This document shows positions 1 to 9,251 of a stretch of 64,000 nucleotides of DNA, in pieces; positions within the stretch are counted from its first letter, which is position 1; every line of letters starts with the position of its first letter. The DNA is taken from positions 248,370 to 312,369 of the forward strand of contig NZ_PSNW01000004.1 in NCBI RefSeq assembly GCF_002930645.1, written 5' to 3'. The notes under the pieces are model-generated. The model had not been told where the DNA came from and made no database searches. It was given only the letters and a program-made list of their open reading frames with translations. Origin of the DNA: Solimonas fluminis (GTDB lineage Bacteria > Pseudomonadota > Gammaproteobacteria > Nevskiales > Nevskiaceae). A program made the position numbers and the translations under genes.

Positions 1-818
1 CGGATCGGCATCCACTCGAAGGCCGCCTGCATGGCCGCGAAGCGGCGCTCGGCGTAGGAGCCCTCGCTGGCCTCGTCGTGCGCGTCGGCGCTGTCCTTCC
101 AGGCGTTGTTGGCCACCTCATGGTCGTCCCAGACCCAGATCACCGGATGCTGGCGGTGCAGCTCCTGCAGGTCCGCGTCGGCGCGGTACTGGGCGTAGCG
201 CTGGCGGTAGTCGGCCAGGCTCAGCAGTTCCCTGGCCGGTTCGTGCGGCCGCACCTGGTCCTGGGATCCGTTCTCGTAGATGTAGTCGCCCAGGTGTACC
301 ACCGCGTGCAGGTCGCTGCGCTCCGCCACGCGGCGGTAGGCATGGAAGTAGCCGGCCACGTAGTTCGAGCAGGTGACGAAGGCCAGGCGCAGCCGCGCCA
401 CCGCGCCCTGCGGTGCCGTGCGGGCGCGGCCCACCGGCGAGCGGGCGCTGGCCGACTCGAAGCGATAGTAGTAGACGGTATCGGGTGCCAGGTCGCGCAG
501 GTCCAGCTTCACGGTCCAGTCGCGCTCGGCGGCGGCGGTGACGCTGCCACGGCCGACGAGCTGGGTCAGCGCCGGATCGCGCGCGATGACGTAGCGCAGG
601 CGGACGCGGCTGGCTGCCGTGGCGGCCGGCTGGGCTCGCGTCCACAGCATGACGGCATCGGGCAGCGGATCGCCGCTGGCAACGCCGTGGGTGAAGTCCG
701 CGGCATCCAGCCCGCCGTCACCGTCTTCGCGGTCGTCGCTGGAACCGCAGCCCGCCAGCAGGCTGGCCAGGGTCGCACCCGTCGCAACGACGAACGCGCG
801 GCGCGTGAACGGCGGCAT
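1..818 (-). CDS. phoD: PhoD-family alkaline phosphatase/phosphodiesterase, N-terminal part
   Basis: This is an exported metallophosphoesterase that releases phosphate from organic phosphoesters. The gene runs off the left edge, so only about 272 N-terminal residues are visible. The start at 816-818 is preceded by an AGGGGG Shine-Dalgarno. The N-terminus has a twin-arginine motif (TRRAFVV) and a lipobox (LLAGC, Cys24), so a Tat-exported lipoprotein is likely. PhoD hallmarks follow in order: HGVASGDPLPDAVMLWTR, the TCSNY motif, the HLGDYIYE metal-binding motif and WDDHEVANN. The C-terminal metal ligands are outside the window. It lies downstream of, and on the same strand as, the LVIVD lipoprotein gene, across about 115 bases. 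No Pho box was recognised. Confidence 0.9.
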   Translation of the reverse strand, partial: MPPFTRRAFVVATGATLASLLAGCGSSDDREDGDGGLDAADFTHGVASGDPLPDAVMLWTRAQPAATAASRVRLRYVIARDPALTQLVGRGSVTAAAERDWTVKLDLRDLAPDTVYYYRFESASARSPVGRARTAPQGAVARLRLAFVTCSNYVAGYFHAYRRVAERSDLHAVVHLGDYIYENGSQDQVRPHEPARELLSLADYRQRYAQYRADADLQELHRQHPVIWVWDDHEVANNAWKDSADAHDEASEGSYAERRFAAMQAAFEWMPI

Positions 819-933
819 GGAACGACCCCCTGCAGAAAAGTGAAGGGGTCAGTCTTGCCGCCGAAGATGGCAGCCGGATGAAACGGCCGGCGCGGGGCGG
901 CGGTAAATCCGCCCCAACGCGGCCCAGGACCGC

Positions 934-2361
934 TTACCAGACGCCGTTGGTCGTGCGGACCACGTAGAAGCCGCTGTAGCCGTCGGTGTACCAGATCTCC
1001 TTGCGCTCCGGCACGAAGGCCGGGCTGGACATGGCCCAGTTGCTGGCCGGGGCCGGCACCGTGACGATGCGCGGCTGGATCGGCGCGTTGTAGTAGGCGA
1101 TCTCGCGCGGATGGCGCGGGTCGCGGATGTCGAAGATGCGCAGGCCGGACAGGATCATGCTGCAGGCGGCGATGTCCGGGTTCACGCGCGTGGGGATGTT
1201 GCAGTAGTGGCCGGCGTAGCCGCCGGCCGGGTTCATGGCGCCCGGGTCTTCGGCGATGGCGTCACGGTTCTCCGGCTCGTGCACTTCCAGGCGCAGGTTG
1301 GAGACGATCTTCGGCTGGGTTTCGTCGCTGATGTCGATGATGCGGCCGGCACCCACGTAGCGCCCGTGCAGCGCCACGCCCAGGCTGCCCGGATTGTCGG
1401 TGGAATATTCGTCGATCTCCAGCAGGTAGGGCTTGCCGTTGCGCGTGAAGGGAATGGCGTTTTGCGGCACGCTGCGGTTGTCCCAGTCCAGGCGGCTGAT
1501 CTCGCGCACCTGGGGATTGGGCTTTCGGGCCTGGATTTCGGAGATGTCCAGGATCACCACGCCGGTGTTCTGCCCGTAGGCCAGGTAGGCGCGGTTGCCG
1601 TCATTGCTGATCGACAGGCCGTGCGAGCTGTAGCCGCCGCTCCAGACCGGCAACGGCAGCACGGGGTTGGAGATGTCCACCGCGGTCAGCGTGGGGATCA
1701 TCGGCGTGGCCGAGAAGAAGGTCTTGCCGTCGGGCGACATGCCGCTCTCGTGGCCCAGCACGCCCACCGGCGCGGACGCGCGCAGCCGGGGGCTGCGGCA
1801 GTCCTCGGCGAGGTCGTAGACATCGACGATGCCGGGGTAGAACAGCGGGTTGCCCATCACCGCGGCGAGCACGCCGGCTTCCTGCGACACCACCAGCGAC
1901 TCGTGCGGCGACAGCATGGCCGGGCTCACCAGCCGGGCCGCCAGCACCGGCTGGGTGGGGTCGCTCATGTCCAGCACGTTCACGCCGACATTGGCGTCGA
2001 GGATGTTGGTGGGGAACAACAGCGTGCTGTCGTAGTAGGCGCATTCGTGTCCGGCCTTGTCGACGTAGCGCTCCACCTTGAAGCCGCCGACGGTGCCGAT
2101 GGCATTGGGCACGGTGTACTGCCCCACCAGCTCGGTGTTGCAGGTATAGCCCTCGGCCGCGCGGCCGCTGTCATGCTCGGCCTTGCTTACCCGCCCCTGC
2201 ATGCCGGTCTCCGGACGCGAGCCCGGCCCGCAGGCGGCCCTGGGCGTGGCGCCCGATACCGGCGTGCCGCTGCTGACGGCCGAGCTGCTGGAGCCGCAAC
2301 CCGCCAGGCCTGCCGAAAGGGCCAGCATCAGTGCCGGAACCATGGGGGACTTCAGGATCAT
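934..2361 (-). CDS. LVIVD-repeat lipoprotein (beta-propeller-like)
   Basis: This is a 475-residue exported lipoprotein with no known enzymatic role. I chose the start at 2361 because GGAGG lies 6-7 bases upstream and because it gives a clean lipoprotein signal (MILKSPMVPALMLALSAGLAGC, Cys22 here split from its N-terminus as MILKS then LSAGLAGC). The rest carries repeats of the LVIVD type, each with a core such as VLDMSDPTQPV, AVDISNPVLP, VILDIS, IIDISDETQP and IFDIRDPRHP. Such repeats usually fold as propeller blades on the cell surface or in the periplasm. It is 44 bases downstream of the DUF305 gene and probably co-transcribed with it. An upstream in-frame ATG at 2409 is possible but lacks a good signal peptide. 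Confidence 0.85.
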   Translation of the reverse strand: MILKSPMVPALMLALSAGLAGCGSSSSAVSSGTPVSGATPRAACGPGSRPETGMQGRVSKAEHDSGRAAEGYTCNTELVGQYTVPNAIGTVGGFKVERYVDKAGHECAYYDSTLLFPTNILDANVGVNVLDMSDPTQPVLAARLVSPAMLSPHESLVVSQEAGVLAAVMGNPLFYPGIVDVYDLAEDCRSPRLRASAPVGVLGHESGMSPDGKTFFSATPMIPTLTAVDISNPVLPLPVWSGGYSSHGLSISNDGNRAYLAYGQNTGVVILDISEIQARKPNPQVREISRLDWDNRSVPQNAIPFTRNGKPYLLEIDEYSTDNPGSLGVALHGRYVGAGRIIDISDETQPKIVSNLRLEVHEPENRDAIAEDPGAMNPAGGYAGHYCNIPTRVNPDIAACSMILSGLRIFDIRDPRHPREIAYYNAPIQPRIVTVPAPASNWAMSSPAFVPERKEIWYTDGYSGFYVVRTTNGVW

Positions 2362-2405
2362 GCTGCGCCTCCGGGCACCGGCGCTCCGGTGCATATGTGC
2401 CGTTC

Positions 2406-3059
2406 TCATTCCTTGACCTGATCCGCCACCGCCAGCGTCCGCTGGAGCAGGTCGATCTCTCGCGACTGGTCCATCACCACGCGCGCCGCCAGCTCGCGCA
2501 GGGCCGGCACGCGGGCGTTATCGGCGGCAAAGCGGGCCATCGGCACCGCGCCCCGGTGATGCGCCAGCATCAGCCGCAAGAAGTGCCGGTCGCGCTCCAG
2601 TCCCTCGAGCTGCCGCAGGCGGTTGAGCTCCTCCGGGGTGGCCAGGCCGGCCATGCCGGTGGGGGAGCGGCGGCAGTCCAGCAGGTACTGGCTCAGCTCC
2701 GCGTCGGGCGGCTCGCGGCCCAGCAGCATCCAGTCCATGCCGCGCGCGGGCGGCACGAACGGCTGGTTCCAGAGGCGCAGCCAGCCGTACATCTGGCCCA
2801 GCTCGGCGATCTGCGTGTCGGCAATGGTCTGGGCCATCAGGGCCAGGCGCGTGGGCCGGCCATCGAGCATGAACTTGGCCATGGCAATGGCCTGCTGGTG
2901 GTGCCGGCTCATGGACTGGGCAAAACCGACGTCAATGGGCCCGCCCGCCACGGCCGCCAGTTCCGTCCTTGCCGCCCTCAGGGCCTGCTGCTGATAGGCC
3001 GCCAGAGCCGCCAGCCCGGCCAGGATCAGCGCGAGCGCAATACCCCGGAAACGGCGCAT
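2406..3059 (-). CDS. DUF305 family membrane-anchored protein
   Basis: This is a 217-residue protein of the DUF305 family (ferritin-like helical fold, function uncertain, often near copper or redox proteins). The N-terminus has one membrane or signal-anchor segment (GIALALILAGLAALAAY). Both family His motifs are present: SRHHQQAIAMAKFM near residue 55 and LAHHRGAVPMARFA in the C-terminal half. The start at 3059 places the hydrophobic segment at the N-terminus. A GTG at 3125 would add 22 residues and has no clear ribosome binding site. It is the first gene of a likely two-gene unit with the LVIVD lipoprotein. No CxxC or Met-rich copper site was seen. Confidence 0.82.
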   Translation of the reverse strand: MRRFRGIALALILAGLAALAAYQQQALRAARTELAAVAGGPIDVGFAQSMSRHHQQAIAMAKFMLDGRPTRLALMAQTIADTQIAELGQMYGWLRLWNQPFVPPARGMDWMLLGREPPDAELSQYLLDCRRSPTGMAGLATPEELNRLRQLEGLERDRHFLRLMLAHHRGAVPMARFAADNARVPALRELAARVVMDQSREIDLLQRTLAVADQVKE

Positions 3060-3359
3060 GGCCGCGCTCAGTCCTTGCCCGCTGCCGGCGGAACGCGGCG
3101 CGGGCGGGCGCGAAGGCCCGTGCACAGGGGGCTGGGCATGCTGACGATCTCCTCCGGATCAACGTGCGGCGCTGGGCGGCCGTCTCGTTATGGGGGAGAC
3201 GATAGCATGGGTGCGGCGAGCTCCCGCCAGCCCCCTGCGGACACCCTGAAAAAGTCCCTTCGGGCCGAAATCCCGAGCGGACTTTGCCGACCGTGGGACA
3301 GCCCATGCCGTCCACCCTTGGACCGGCCCAGGGCGAAGGGTCGCTTCTCGTGAGCTTTC
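3060..3359. other. 300-base gap upstream of the DUF305 gene
   Basis: No convincing gene is present. The gap lies between the 3' end of the MHYT kinase gene and the DUF305 gene, both on the minus strand, so it should hold the DUF305 promoter. The only structure I could pick out is an inverted repeat CGTCTC-N9-GAGACG at 3181-3201, about 120 bases upstream of the start. It could be an operator or chance. Confidence 0.4.
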
Positions 3360-4958
3360 CTAGGCCGTCTCCCGCGGCTCCGGCGCGGGCGCGGGCTCGT
3401 CCTCCCGGCGCGGCAGGGTAAAAGAGAAGATGGCACCCTTCCCCGCCTCGGACGAGACCCAGATGCGGCCGCCGTGCAGGTGCACGATCTTTTCGCAGAT
3501 GGCCAGGCCGATGCCGTTGCCCTCGAAACGGTCCGGGGTGTGCAGGCGCTGGAAGATCTGGAAGATGCGCTTCTGGTGCATCTCCTCGATGCCGATGCCC
3601 TGGTCCTCCACGGACACCACCCACTCCCCTGGCTCCGGCGAGGCGCCGATGCGCACCAGCGGACGCGACTGCGGCTGGAACTTGATGGCGTTGTTGATCA
3701 GGTTCTGCAGCAGTTGCGTCAGCAGCGGCCGGTCGGCATGTACCAGCGGCAGGTCGCCGGCCTCGATCACCGCACCCCGCTCCTCGATCAGGGCCTGCAG
3801 CGCCAGCCGCGCGGCATCGACCGCCTCCCGTAGCTGGAAGTCGGTGGCATGGACCCCGTCCTGACCGACCCGGGACAGCTCGAGCAGGGCGCGGATCAAT
3901 TCGCGCATCTGGTTGGAGGCATCGGAAATGAAGCTGAGGTACTCGCGAACCTCGCCCTCGGCCTGCGGCAGCTTGCGCTCCAGCAGCTGCACGAAACCAT
4001 TGACGGTGCGCAGTGGCGCCTGCAGGTCATGCGAAGCGACGTAGGCGAACTGCTCCAGCTCGCGGTTCGAGCGTTCCAGCTCGGCACTGCGGGTCTGCAG
4101 GACCTCGGCAAGCCGCTGCTGCTCGCCGAGGCTCTCGCGCAGTGCCGCCTGGGCCTGCTCGCGCGCCTCGATCTGCCGCTCCAGCTCCCGGTTCGATTTC
4201 TCCAGGCGGGCAATCATCGCCGCCCGGCGCTGCGCCAGCCGGGCGTCCACCGTCGACGCCATCAGCGCCAGCACCAGCAGGCCGATCACGACGCCGGCAA
4301 TGACGAAGGCCAGCGAATCCCCCTGGAGCACGTAAGCCCCGCCCGCCCGGCACATGGCCCCCGGCGAGAACTGCGCCGCGCTCATTCCGGTGTAGTGCAT
4401 GCCGGCGATGGCGATGCCCATGAAGCCCGAGGCCAACAGGCGCTTGGCCACCATGCCCTCGGAGCGCGACCGCAGCGTGAAGGCGAGCCACAGCGCGGCT
4501 ACCGATGCCGCCACCGCGATGGCGAAGGAAGCCAGGAACAGCGCCGTGTCGTAGCGGATGGGCGGCGACATCCTCATGGCGGCCATGCCGGTGTAATGCA
4601 TGGCGCAGATGCCCGCCCCCATGACCAGCCCGCCGCCGACCAGGTAGTGCGGGCGCAGCTGCGGCCGGCTGGTGATGGCCAGGGCAATGGCGGATGCGAC
4701 GATGGCGTAGGCCATGGACACCGCGGTGAGCCGGAATTCGAAGGCCATCCGGATGGGAAGGCTGAAGGCCAGCATGCCGATGAAATGCATGGTCCAGATG
4801 CCCGCCCCCATGGCCAGGGCACCGCCGCAGATCCATCCCAGCGTGGCGCCGTCGCGGCTTTCCGTGACGCGGCCCGCCAGGCTCAGCGCGGCATAGGAGG
4901 CGAGGATGGCCACCAGCAGGGACAGGGCCACGAGGGCGGGATCATAGGTACCGATCAT
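3360..4958 (-). CDS. MHYT-domain sensor histidine kinase
   Basis: This is a 532-residue membrane sensor kinase. The start at 4958 (GGAGGATT upstream) begins just before the first membrane helix. An upstream ATG at 5084 would add an unlikely Gly/Ser-rich leader. Residues 1-235 hold an MHYT sensor with three copies of the signature (WTMHFIGM, CAMHYTGMAAMRM, AGMHYTGMSAAQF), thought to bind metal and sense a diatomic gas or redox state. A coiled coil follows, then a HisKA domain with phospho-acceptor SHDLQAP near residue 310, and a HATPase domain (NLINNAIKFQP, DQGIGIE, GNGIGLAICEKIV). No receiver domain is attached and no response regulator gene is adjacent, so its partner is unknown. Confidence 0.9.
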   Translation of the reverse strand: MIGTYDPALVALSLLVAILASYAALSLAGRVTESRDGATLGWICGGALAMGAGIWTMHFIGMLAFSLPIRMAFEFRLTAVSMAYAIVASAIALAITSRPQLRPHYLVGGGLVMGAGICAMHYTGMAAMRMSPPIRYDTALFLASFAIAVAASVAALWLAFTLRSRSEGMVAKRLLASGFMGIAIAGMHYTGMSAAQFSPGAMCRAGGAYVLQGDSLAFVIAGVVIGLLVLALMASTVDARLAQRRAAMIARLEKSNRELERQIEAREQAQAALRESLGEQQRLAEVLQTRSAELERSNRELEQFAYVASHDLQAPLRTVNGFVQLLERKLPQAEGEVREYLSFISDASNQMRELIRALLELSRVGQDGVHATDFQLREAVDAARLALQALIEERGAVIEAGDLPLVHADRPLLTQLLQNLINNAIKFQPQSRPLVRIGASPEPGEWVVSVEDQGIGIEEMHQKRIFQIFQRLHTPDRFEGNGIGLAICEKIVHLHGGRIWVSSEAGKGAIFSFTLPRREDEPAPAPEPRETA

Positions 4959-5100
4959 GGCGCAGCCGAATCCTCCGGACGCTGTGGCTCCGGAACGATA
5001 GCACCCTGGCGGAAATCCGGCCCCGCCCCCGCCATTCAGCCATGCCGTTCCGTCCCTGGAGCCGCAAGAAAATACCCGGGACACTGAATAGGCTCTGAAC

Positions 5101-5165
5101 GTCCCGGCCCCGGCCTGTCATCCCTGCAGGGGTGCGCCGCGCCAGGATGCCGGCGGACCGGGCTG
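5101..5165. repeat. REP-like palindromic element
   Basis: This intergenic stretch upstream of the MHYT kinase contains the perfect palindrome CCCTGCAGGG (5122-5131) preceded by CTGTCAT and followed by a GC-rich arm ending in AGGATGCCGG. The layout resembles bacterial REP elements (GTCATCCC...GGGAT...). It is a single degenerate copy, so the call is tentative. Confidence 0.35.
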
Positions 5166-5208
5166 CCGGCCGCCAAGAGGCTGGCCGGAAGTGTGACACC
5201 GGCAGCGT

Positions 5209-6507
5209 TCAGTACCCCCGCTGCACCAGCTCCGCCACGATGTCACGGTACAGGCCCAGCCGGCTGAAGCGGAACATGCTGTTGTCCTCGCCGCTGCAGC
5301 TTAGCCGGCCCTCGTCCATGCCCGGCACGCGCGAGTCGGCATAGGCCATGTGGTTGAGGCCGGGGTGCGGGTGTGCCGGATCGAGCGAGACGCCGCTGAT
5401 CCAGCGCGGCAGCACCGGCGTGGCGCCGCCGCTGCCCCCGGGGCCGTAGGTGGTGAACTTCTGGGAATCCACCGAGATGTTGCCGTCGTTGGGCCCTTCG
5501 CCGTCCATCACGATCTGCCAGTTGAACTTCTTGCCCGAGTAGCAGGGGTGGTCGATGTCGTCCACCTGCGAAGTGAAGGTCTGGTAGAACACCGGATGAC
5601 TTGGGTCCACCGGCAGCGGATAGCGCTGGTTGAAGCTGGGCGGGCAGGTCCGCCCGGCGCCGGGCTCGCAGTCCATGTCGGTGGTGAGCATCATGTACTT
5701 GCGCGACAGTGCCACCGCCGACTCGCTGCCGTTGACCACCAGCGCCTGGTTCTGCCGGTAGGAATCCGCCGCCAGCACCAGGTCCACCAGCGGCGAGCGG
5801 CAGCCCGGCGTCAGGCAGGACGCCGTGGTCTTGAGTATCCAGTCCGCCTGCGCCGTGCCCTTGTTGGCGCCGGCCATGGAGGTCCAGCTCGCCACGTGCC
5901 TGTACATCGGCTCGCCGCTGAACTCGTTGCGCACCGCCGCCAGCATGTAGCGCGAATCCGGGCAGCCCTGCGAGTGGCAGATGACGTTGAACTGCAGCCC
6001 GCGGCGGCAGGCCGGTTCATCGGGGAAGCCGCTGCGCGCGCGCCGCGCGGCATCGGCGCAGTAATCCAGCGTGGCGGCGTGCACGCCGTCGATCACCCGG
6101 GGATTGCTTCCCTGGCACAGCAGTTCGCCCAGGCTGCTGCCGGCGCATTTCTTGTACAGCAGCTGGCCGCGCGTCTCGTGCGAGGCATAGGCCAGCTTGT
6201 CCGGCTGGTAGACCACGGCGCCGCCGGCTTCCAGCATCGTCTTGACGCCATAGGCATCGAAGCCGCCGCCGGGCTGCTGCGTGTCGCCGCGGAAGGAACG
6301 CTCCGCGGTATAGGAGAACGGGTGCGACAGCAGGATCGGCCAGCGCGTGGCCAGGCTGCGGCCGCTGCCATCGGCCGGCGGCTGGTAGAAGCTGCCGTCC
6401 GGCCCCGCACCGCGCTTTAGCCCGAAGCTCCCGGCGGGGTCGCCGCCATCGCCTGCGGAGCCGCAGGCGCAGAGCATCAGGGCAAGCAGGCAGGCGGCGA
6501 TCCTCAT
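5209..6507 (-). CDS. Secreted lipase-like alpha/beta hydrolase lipoprotein
   Basis: This is a 432-residue probable lipase or esterase. The start at 6507 gives the short lipoprotein signal MRIAACLLALMLCAC (Cys15). Fold markers are WPILLSHPFS near residue 60 (oxyanion region) and the nucleophile elbow in FNVICHSQGCPDSRYM, where Ser sits in CHSQG, with Cys replacing the first Gly of GxSxG. A likely catalytic His occurs in PGLNHMAY near the C-terminus. Many Cys residues suggest periplasmic or extracellular disulfides. It starts 7 bases after the stop of the M28-like gene, so the two form an operon. The divergent AraC regulator may control them. The substrate is not evident. Confidence 0.78.
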   Translation of the reverse strand: MRIAACLLALMLCACGSAGDGGDPAGSFGLKRGAGPDGSFYQPPADGSGRSLATRWPILLSHPFSYTAERSFRGDTQQPGGGFDAYGVKTMLEAGGAVVYQPDKLAYASHETRGQLLYKKCAGSSLGELLCQGSNPRVIDGVHAATLDYCADAARRARSGFPDEPACRRGLQFNVICHSQGCPDSRYMLAAVRNEFSGEPMYRHVASWTSMAGANKGTAQADWILKTTASCLTPGCRSPLVDLVLAADSYRQNQALVVNGSESAVALSRKYMMLTTDMDCEPGAGRTCPPSFNQRYPLPVDPSHPVFYQTFTSQVDDIDHPCYSGKKFNWQIVMDGEGPNDGNISVDSQKFTTYGPGGSGGATPVLPRWISGVSLDPAHPHPGLNHMAYADSRVPGMDEGRLSCSGEDNSMFRFSRLGLYRDIVAELVQRGY

Positions 6508-6514
6508 GGCCGGC

Positions 6515-8074
6515 TCAGTCCTGAGCACCGCTTTCGTACAGCGGCGACTTCAGCGGCAGGCCGATCAGGGCCGTGGGCGTGGCGTCGATAGCGTCGATCA
6601 GGTCGATGAACACCTTGGTGACAGGCACCAGGTCGTCCTTGGCCACCTTGTCCAGCGTGTCGGCCGCATCGTAGAGGTAGTTGGGGCCTGCGATCAGGCT
6701 CGCGGTGGGCACGCCGGCGGCGCAGATGAAGCCGGCATCGGTCGGCAGCGCGCCGATCGGGCAAAGCACGTGCCCGGAGATCAGCGCGGTGCGGCGCAGG
6801 TCGTGCCGGATCACCGAGTTGATCATCCCGAGCTTCAGCGTCGGCCCCATGTTCTCGATGATCGCGCGCAGTTCCGGCTTGTCGGTGATCTCCAGCTGGT
6901 CGTCGGCACCCTTGATGCCCTGCTTTCCGATGTGCTCCAGGGTCACGTTGGCGACGATGTTGTAGGGCGTCTCCTTGTCGATGACGTACTTGCGCACGAA
7001 CTCGCGGTGCACCTGGTAGCCGCTGAAGTGCGTGTCGAAGGTGGCGAACATCATCGTCTTCTGGCGCGATTCGGCCGGCTGCGACGCGTAGTACTGCGCC
7101 TGCGCCAGCACCGCCGCGGTGCCGCTGCCGTCCTCCACCGCGCCGTAGAACACCGAGTCGTGGTGCGACTGCACCATGATCGTGTCCTTGCTCTTTCCGG
7201 GCAGGAAGCCCACCACGGCGCGGCCGGTGGCCTCCTTGCGGAAGCCCTCCATCACCAGGTTGGCGCTGCGGTTGCCGCCGCCCATCATCTGGCGGATGCG
7301 AGCGCCCTCCTTCTTCGTCACCCAGACGCCGGGAATGGTTACCTGCGTGCGTCGATAGAACTCGTTGTAGTACTTGTTGGAGTCGAAGTAGTCGCTGAGC
7401 ACGCCGATGAAGCCCACCGCGCCGCCTTCCATCGCCCGTTCCACCGCGGTGGCATACGAGGTGACAAAGGGATTGCCGATCACCAGGGTCGGTTCAAGCG
7501 TCGTCAACCCCGGATCCCAGAGGAACTCGATCTGCAGTGCCAGCAGGGCCGGCGGCATCAGGAACTTGAGATCGAACATCACGATCTTGCCCTGGACCGA
7601 CTGCAGCGGCACACCTGCGCCCACGTCAACGATTTCGGCGGTGAGCCCGTCGGGGCCGGTGGAGAACACCGAGGGCTGGTCCAGCGTGACGTAGGTGTGC
7701 GCCACCGGGAAGCTGTCCACCGCCTCGCCGTTGACCTTGAGGCGGGAGCGGGTGGCGCTCCAGTTCCAGGATTTGGCGGTCTCGTAGTGCACATCCTGCA
7801 GCCCCAGGGACTCGAACTGGCACTTCACGTAGGCCGCGGCCTTCTCACCCTCCAGCGTGCCGGTACGGCGGTAGCCGATGCCGACCAGGTCCTCGATCCA
7901 GCCGAAGATGCGCTCGGTGCTGGGCATGCCCTGGGCCTCCGGGGCCGTGGAGCGGGCACAGGGGGCGGCGTCCACCACGCTGCGGCCACCACCGGACGGG
8001 GCGGTACTGGAACCGCAGGACGCAAGCAGCAGGGTCCCGGCCGCGGCCAGGGCAATGGCGGCATTCTTCAGCAA
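6515..8074 (-). CDS. M28-family peptidase-like lipoprotein
   Basis: This is a 519-residue exported protein of the M28 zinc aminopeptidase fold. I start it at TTG 8074, because GAGGAG lies 7 bases upstream and the product begins MLKNAAIALAAAGTLLLASC, a full lipoprotein signal (Cys20). The first zinc motifs look intact (MVQSHHDS and EDGSGTAAV). The Glu-Glu pair expected next is replaced by FATFDTHFSGYQ. The next ligand appears as LEHIGKQ, and the final His motif reads YLYDAADTLDKV with Tyr in place of His. It may therefore be a divergent or inactive family member. It is first in an operon with the lipase gene and divergent from an AraC regulator. Confidence 0.8.
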   Translation of the reverse strand: MLKNAAIALAAAGTLLLASCGSSTAPSGGGRSVVDAAPCARSTAPEAQGMPSTERIFGWIEDLVGIGYRRTGTLEGEKAAAYVKCQFESLGLQDVHYETAKSWNWSATRSRLKVNGEAVDSFPVAHTYVTLDQPSVFSTGPDGLTAEIVDVGAGVPLQSVQGKIVMFDLKFLMPPALLALQIEFLWDPGLTTLEPTLVIGNPFVTSYATAVERAMEGGAVGFIGVLSDYFDSNKYYNEFYRRTQVTIPGVWVTKKEGARIRQMMGGGNRSANLVMEGFRKEATGRAVVGFLPGKSKDTIMVQSHHDSVFYGAVEDGSGTAAVLAQAQYYASQPAESRQKTMMFATFDTHFSGYQVHREFVRKYVIDKETPYNIVANVTLEHIGKQGIKGADDQLEITDKPELRAIIENMGPTLKLGMINSVIRHDLRRTALISGHVLCPIGALPTDAGFICAAGVPTASLIAGPNYLYDAADTLDKVAKDDLVPVTKVFIDLIDAIDATPTALIGLPLKSPLYESGAQD

Positions 8075-8222
8075 GTGACTCTCCTCGGGCACAGGGGGCC
8101 TGCGGCGCGGCCGCGGCCCTGTCGATGTTGTAAGGCCGGCATTGTCGGTCCCGCAGGCCCCGCCCCGCTTCTCATCTCCGGACAATCTCGCATTCATTTC
8201 TCGCCACACCTAGAATCGGGGC

Positions 8223-9251
8223 ATGCGAGCGAACGACCTGATCATCCCCACCGTGCCGGTCAGCTACGTGCTGATGCTGCTGGACATCGCCGCCGACTAC
8301 GGCGTGCGCCGGGAAACCCTGCTGGACGGGCTCAACATCGCGCCCGAACTGCTGCAGAAGCCGGAGGGGCGCATCAGCCTGCTCAACGAGTACGCCCGCC
8401 TCTGCATCCGGGCGCTGAAGCACACCGGCGAACCGGCGCTGGGCTACGAATTCGGCCTGCGGGCCACGCTGACCACCCACGGCATCCTCGGCTACGGCCT
8501 GATGAGCCAGCCCTCGTTCCGCCACGTGCTCGACTTTGCCCAGCGCTTCGGCTCGGTGCTGCGCATGCCGGCCTGGCACCTGCGCTTCTTCGTCCAGGGC
8601 GACTACACGATCATGGAGGGACAGGAAGCGGTCTCCCACGGCAGCCTGCGGCGCTTCTCCTGCGAGCAGCTGCTGATCAGCGTGTCCTCCATCGCGCGCC
8701 AGATCCTGCCGGTGCCCGATCCGCAGATCGAGCTGCTGTTCGACTATCCCGAGCCCGAGTACCACGCCCGCTACCGCGACCGCCTGCCCAAGGTGCGCTT
8801 CTCCGCCGGCTGCACGCAGATGCGCGTGCCGGCGTCCTATCTCGACATTCCCCTGCGCACCGCCGACCAGGTTTCCGCCTTGCTGGCCGAGCGCGAGTGC
8901 GCCCGCGAGCTGTCCCTGCTGGGACACAACCGCGACCTGGTCAACCAGGTGCGCGCCGTGCTGGTGAACGATGGCGGCGGCTATCCGACGCTGGAGCAGG
9001 TGGCGGAGCGGCTGCACACCTCCACGCGCACGCTGAACCGCCAGCTGGAGAAGCGCGGCAGCGGCTTCCGCGAGCTGCTGGCCGAGGCCCGCCAGCGCGA
9101 CAGCCTGACCCTGCTCGAAGACCCGCGACTGACGCTGACCGACATCGCGCAGCAGCTCGGCTACAGCTCCCTGGCCAACTTCGCACGGGCGTTCCGGGCC
9201 TGGAACGGCACTTCGCCGGGGGAGTTCCGGGCGCGCGGCGAGCGCCGCTAG
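8223..9251 (+). CDS. AraC-family transcriptional regulator
   Basis: This is a 342-residue regulator. The N-terminal two thirds match the PF12625-type ligand-binding domain (YVLMLLDIAADYGV, then GEPALGYEFGLRATLTTHGILGYGLMSQ, split here after LGYEFG). The C-terminus, about 240-335, has two helix-turn-helix motifs (LEQVAERLHTSTRTLNRQL and LTDIAQQLGYSSLANFARAF). The family often activates genes for lipids, alcohols or amino acids. It is transcribed away from the M28-like and lipase genes across a 148-base shared region, so those are its best candidate targets. Its last 4 bases overlap the convergent gene 9248-9787. Confidence 0.92.
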   Translation: MRANDLIIPTVPVSYVLMLLDIAADYGVRRETLLDGLNIAPELLQKPEGRISLLNEYARLCIRALKHTGEPALGYEFGLRATLTTHGILGYGLMSQPSFRHVLDFAQRFGSVLRMPAWHLRFFVQGDYTIMEGQEAVSHGSLRRFSCEQLLISVSSIARQILPVPDPQIELLFDYPEPEYHARYRDRLPKVRFSAGCTQMRVPASYLDIPLRTADQVSALLAERECARELSLLGHNRDLVNQVRAVLVNDGGGYPTLEQVAERLHTSTRTLNRQLEKRGSGFRELLAEARQRDSLTLLEDPRLTLTDIAQQLGYSSLANFARAFRAWNGTSPGEFRARGERR

